Below are positions 60,994 to 64,000 of a stretch of DNA of 64,000 nucleotides, one piece after another. This DNA comes from UBA9655 sp963704475. GTDB lineage: Bacteria; Pseudomonadota; Alphaproteobacteria; UBA9655. Numbering within the stretch: position 1 is the stretch's first letter; every line of letters begins with the position of its first letter. The notes beneath the pieces were generated by a model that had not been told where the DNA came from, ran no database searches, and worked only from the letters and a program-made list of their open reading frames with translations. The position numbers and the translations under genes were made by a program. Location: positions 1,178,001 to 1,242,000 of the forward strand of contig OY969900.1 in the NCBI GenBank assembly GCA_963704475.1, written 5' to 3'.

Positions 60994-61863
60994 TTACACA
61001 AGCATGCTTAAGAATAATAAAAACAAATACACAATGGAAAAGAAGAAAAGATGGAGTCCCTCTTTAGGGTCAAAGGAACCCTTTAGCTTAAGTCCCAGTC
61101 TTATCAAAATAAGTCCTAACACGCCCGCAACACTGCCATAAAAAAGACCTAACTCCCCCAAAAAGACAGGAAGAAGCGTTAAAGAAACGAGGGCTATACT
61201 ATATAAAAGAATATGATTTTTTGTTGTATCACACCCCGCAATCACAGGCAACATGGGAACATTTGCACGCCTGTAGTCTTCATTTCGATAAAGAGCCAAC
61301 GCCCAAAAATGAGGCGGCGTCCACAGAAAAATAATCCCCCATAAAATCCACGGCAACAACGCCGTTTCATTCATCACGGCGGCCCATCCAATAACGGGGG
61401 GAAGCGCCCCTGCCGCACCCCCAATGACAATATTCTGAGGGGTACAGCGTTTAAGCCAGACCGTGTAAACACCCACATAAAATAAAATCGCAAACGCTAA
61501 ATAAAACGCAGCGCATGAATTCACAAACGTATACATCCCCCCCACAGAGAGCCCAGCAAGCGCAAGCGCAAAGAGAAGGGCATCTTTGGGGTTAATTTTT
61601 GCCTGCGGGAGGGGACGCCTCTTTGTGCGCTCCATCAGCGCATCAATGTCGCGCTCATACCACATATTCAAAGCCCCTGCAGCGCCACTCCCCATCGCAA
61701 GACAACAGATGGCTATGGCCACCTTATAAAAAGGAATATGACCTGGGGCTACTAAAAGCCCCACAAGGCCTGTAAACACAACAAGCGACATCACCCGTGG
61801 TTTGAGGAGGGAGAAATAGGTTTCTAGTGTGGGTAAGAAAAAAAGCTCCTTAACTCGATTCAT
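60994..61863 (-). CDS. ctaB: Protoheme IX farnesyltransferase (heme O synthase)
   Basis: The 289-residue protein has about nine membrane helices and converts heme b to heme o for cytochrome oxidase. LLKPRVMSLVVFTGLVGLLVAPG begins the protein; ALNMWYERDIDALMERTKRRPLPQAKI carries the NxxxDxxxD prenyl-diphosphate motif and R(R)PLP; VIGGAAGALPPVIGWAAV and FLWTPPHFWALALYRNEDYRRANVPMLPV are further CtaB/CyoE signatures. It overlaps the HEPN-like gene by 14 bp and is downstream of coxA. Confidence 0.95.
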   Translation of the reverse strand: MNRVKELFFLPTLETYFSLLKPRVMSLVVFTGLVGLLVAPGHIPFYKVAIAICCLAMGSGAAGALNMWYERDIDALMERTKRRPLPQAKINPKDALLFALALAGLSVGGMYTFVNSCAAFYLAFAILFYVGVYTVWLKRCTPQNIVIGGAAGALPPVIGWAAVMNETALLPWILWGIIFLWTPPHFWALALYRNEDYRRANVPMLPVIAGCDTTKNHILLYSIALVSLTLLPVFLGELGLFYGSVAGVLGLILIRLGLKLKGSFDPKEGLHLFFFSIVYLFLLFLSMLV

Positions 61864-62260
61864 TAAATCGTTCTTTTAATTTTGCATAAGTTTTCTTCAT
61901 CACAGGATAGTATGAATTTAAAATACTTTCGAATACTTTTTTTGCTTCTTCTTGATGATATATATGAGACGTTATATTTCTATTGTCTAGCATCTCAAGC
62001 CAAATTTTTTCATCATTAATAAGCTCAAATTGATAGGCTTTTGCTAAAACATCTCGAGGGGTTGTCGTATTAACTTTTTCATAAGCAAGAAACTTTTTTA
62101 AAACCTTCCAGTAAAGTTCAATGGAAAACTCAAAATATTGAATAGCTGCGGCTTGTAAATAGTCAGTTGTTTGAAGATCAGGAAGTTGCAAGACTTCTTC
62201 AAGCCGTTGGATGAATATTCCAAGGGAAATAAAGTGTTGCCACCAGAATTCTTGTTTCAT
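61850..62260 (-). CDS. HI0074-family HEPN-like protein (nucleotidyltransferase partner)
   Basis: The all-helical protein has about 136 residues. FWWQHFISLGIFIQRLEEVL, AAIQYFEFSIELYWKVLKKFL and TPRDVLAKAYQFELI match the HI0074 substrate-binding partner of minimal nucleotidyltransferases. LDNRNITSHIYHQEEAKKVFE has the R-x4-H motif (RNITSH) of HEPN ribonucleases. Such genes normally sit beside a small MNT nucleotidyltransferase and act as toxin of the pair; here no partner is adjacent. ATG 62260 is chosen by spacing to AAAGGA; ATG 62266 is possible. It lies between coxA and ctaB, overlapping ctaB. Confidence 0.8.
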   Translation of the reverse strand: MKQEFWWQHFISLGIFIQRLEEVLQLPDLQTTDYLQAAAIQYFEFSIELYWKVLKKFLAYEKVNTTTPRDVLAKAYQFELINDEKIWLEMLDNRNITSHIYHQEEAKKVFESILNSYYPVMKKTYAKLKERFNESS

Positions 62261-62277
62261 GTGCATCGTTCCTTTTT

Positions 62278-63870
62278 TCACGACACCCGCGGCTGCGTTT
62301 CAAACGTATGAAAAGGGGGAGGAGATGAAACCATCCATTCTAAAGTTGTAGCGCCTGCTCCCCACGGGTTGGCGGGAGCTTTCTTCCCCCACTTAAACGC
62401 ATAAAAAACAATGTAGGCAAAGAAAAGTCCTGCACAAAACGTTATGACAGATCCCACAGAGGCTACATAGTTCCACCCGGCAAACGCATCGGGATAGTCA
62501 GGAATGCGACGCGGCATGCCAGCAAGGCCCAAGAAATGCATCGGAAAGAAAATAATATTCACGCCCACAAACATAAGCCAAAACTGAAGGTTTCCCATCC
62601 ATTTTGGAATCATGTGTCCTGACATTTTTGGGAACCAATAATAAAACCCTGAAAAAACGCCGAAGAGAGCGCCCATCGAGAGAACGTAATGAAAGTGCGC
62701 CACCACAAAATAGGTGTCATGCATTGCAATATCGACCCCGCCATTAGCAAGGGTAACGCCTGTAACGCCGCCGATGACAAATAAAATAATAAAGCCAATC
62801 GCATAAAGCATAGGGGTTTCAAATTTTAAAGAGCCCCCCCACATGGTTGCAATCCAGCTAAAGATTTTAATGCCCGTAGGTACCGCAATGATGAGGGACG
62901 CTGCAGAAAAGTAAGCGTTCGCATTCACATCCATCCCCACCGCAAACATGTGGTGCGCCCAGACAACAAACCCAATAAATCCGATCGCAACCATCGCATA
63001 AACCATGCCTAAATATCCAAAAATGGGTTTGACAGCAAAGGTTGATATCACTTGGCTTATCACCCCAAAGGCTGGAAGGATCATGATGTAAACCTCTGGA
63101 TGGCCAAAGAACCAAAAGAGATGTTGAAACAACAGGGGGTCACCTCCACCGGACGGCTCAAAAAAACTTGTTCCAAAGCCGCGGTCAGTTAACAACATGG
63201 TAATCGCCCCTGCCAAAACAGGAACAGCCAGCAAAAGCAAAAAGGCCGTCACCAACATGCCCCACACAAAAAGAGGCATTTTATGAAGGGTCATGCCAGG
63301 AGCGCGCATATTCAAGATCGTCGTAATAAAATTAATGGCCCCTAACACTGAGGAGGCGCCCGCTAAATGAAGGCTCAGCAACATAAAATCAACCGCTGGA
63401 TCAGGATGCCCCGTACTACTTAAGGGGGGATAAAATGTCCATCCCGTCCCTGCGCCTGACCCCACAAAAATTGAAAGTGTGAGCAAAATAAGAGACGGAG
63501 GCAGCAACCAAAAACTAATATTATTCAGCCGGGGAAACGCCATGTCGGGAGCGCCAATCATCAGGGGCACAAACCAATTTCCAAATCCCCCGATGAGGAC
63601 AGGCATGACAAAGAAGAAAATCATCAACAGGCCATGGGCCGTAATGACCACATTATAAATTTGGAACTGCTGGCCGGACAGAAGGGTCCCATGAGGATAC
63701 GCCAACTGCAGACGAATCAAAAGCGAAAGCACTGACCCAAACAGCGCCCCAAAAGCCCCAAAGAGAATATACATCGTCCCAATGTCTTTATGATTGGTCG
63801 ACAAAATCCACCTTCGCCATCCGGTGGGATGATCTTCATGAAGGCTATCTGCGGTTGCTACATAAGACAT
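62278..63870 (-). CDS. coxA: Cytochrome c oxidase subunit I (aa3 type)
   Basis: The 530-residue protein has 12 membrane helices and holds heme a and the heme a3-CuB centre. Visible ligands: VVITAHGLLMIFFFVMPVLIGGFGNWF (heme a His), FWFFGHPEVYIMILPAFGVIS (CuB His and cross-linked Tyr, the proton K channel), VWAHHMFAVGMD (two CuB His) and MHDTYFVVAHFHYVLSMG (hemes a3 and a His). ATG 63870 is chosen because MSYVATADSLHEDHPTGWRRW matches the family start; it lies 4 bp after the stop of the upstream DUF29 gene. No lesion is seen. Confidence 0.95.
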   Translation of the reverse strand: MSYVATADSLHEDHPTGWRRWILSTNHKDIGTMYILFGAFGALFGSVLSLLIRLQLAYPHGTLLSGQQFQIYNVVITAHGLLMIFFFVMPVLIGGFGNWFVPLMIGAPDMAFPRLNNISFWLLPPSLILLTLSIFVGSGAGTGWTFYPPLSSTGHPDPAVDFMLLSLHLAGASSVLGAINFITTILNMRAPGMTLHKMPLFVWGMLVTAFLLLLAVPVLAGAITMLLTDRGFGTSFFEPSGGGDPLLFQHLFWFFGHPEVYIMILPAFGVISQVISTFAVKPIFGYLGMVYAMVAIGFIGFVVWAHHMFAVGMDVNANAYFSAASLIIAVPTGIKIFSWIATMWGGSLKFETPMLYAIGFIILFVIGGVTGVTLANGGVDIAMHDTYFVVAHFHYVLSMGALFGVFSGFYYWFPKMSGHMIPKWMGNLQFWLMFVGVNIIFFPMHFLGLAGMPRRIPDYPDAFAGWNYVASVGSVITFCAGLFFAYIVFYAFKWGKKAPANPWGAGATTLEWMVSSPPPFHTFETQPRVS

Positions 63871-63874
63871 GACT

Positions 63875-64000
63875 TTACTCAAGAGATTCTTCTTCAGGGA
63901 AAAAATCCTCATCCAAACACTGCTCAAAGGTAAAGGGACATACTGCGGGGAATTTTTTCTTCTCAATTCCCGTCTCTAGTGTCGCTAATTTTAAGGCATC
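63875..64000 (-). CDS. DUF29-family protein, C-terminal end only
   Basis: The frame enters from beyond the window on the minus strand and ends at 63875. The 41 visible residues include LATLETGIEKKKFPAVCPFT then FEQCLDEDFFPEEES. The pattern (FP..CP.t.EQ.LD.DF.PE) is the conserved end of DUF29 proteins, whose function is unknown. It directly precedes coxA. Confidence 0.65.
   Translation of the reverse strand, partial: DALKLATLETGIEKKKFPAVCPFTFEQCLDEDFFPEEESLE

Overview
The window reads as a chromosomal segment of a low-GC alphaproteobacterium. The rpmF-plsX-fabH and coxA-ctaB clusters, the two-subunit glycyl-tRNA synthetase, and a heavy load of insertion sequences and short palindromic repeats suggest an obligate or protist-associated lineage (Holosporales-like or Rickettsiales-like). 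That placement is inferred from gene content and style; no marker gene in the window proves it.

Layout. 1-7.1 kb: housekeeping genes (pseudouridine synthase tail, ftsK, lolA, a Gfo/Idh oxidoreductase, a DsbA-like protein, bolA, grxD, tRNA-Gln), plus two paralogous small secreted proteins, each followed by the same terminator hairpin. 7.2-12.7 kb: a Kef-type antiporter, a decayed IS1, a Cys-rich copper-storage-like protein, hemW, and a DUF4143 ATPase with a damaged 5' end. 12.7-17 kb: the minus-strand operon glyQ-glyS-lipoprotein. 17-23.3 kb: a secreted protein with 13 repeats of about 35 residues, an IS982 that cut the tail of a secreted lipase-like gene, and a decayed IS630-like element. 23.5-29.3 kb: rpmF-plsX-fabH, a small Cys-rich secreted protein, a lone nuoM and a glycosyltransferase. 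58.2-64 kb: a small lipoprotein, a TlpA-like thioredoxin, an IS982 remnant, a small transaldolase, and a cytochrome oxidase cluster (ctaB, HEPN gene, coxA, end of a DUF29 gene).

The accessory core lies between an intact tRNA-Ser(GCU) at 29.45 kb and a second copy of that tRNA's 3' half plus downstream sequence at 57.95-58.14 kb. This is the arrangement left by an integrative element. Between the two copies are IS30, IS630 and IS110-family elements, a LuxR-STAND-TPR regulator, a three-module non-ribosomal peptide synthetase (NRPS) ending in a reductase domain, an Sfp-type phosphopantetheinyl transferase, a Ti-plasmid-like mobilisation block (traD, traC, oriT-like hairpin, traA) and a Fic protein.

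How the genes fit together. The NRPS (condensation-adenylation-carrier repeated three times, then reductase) would be activated by the nearby phosphopantetheinyl transferase and would release a short peptide aldehyde or alcohol. The divergent STAND protein is a candidate regulator. An IS1595-family element with a perfect 8-bp target duplication splits the second condensation domain; exact excision would restore one open frame of about 3,576 codons. The mobilisation module is also damaged, because TraA lacks the Gly-Lys-Thr of its Walker A motif. The region therefore looks like a mobile secondary-metabolite island in decay.

A 135-136 bp MITE occurs three times, each time inside a transposase gene. 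It shares terminal inverted repeats and 3-bp TNA target duplications with the IS630-like element at 22.0-23.3 kb, which is the likely source of its transposase.
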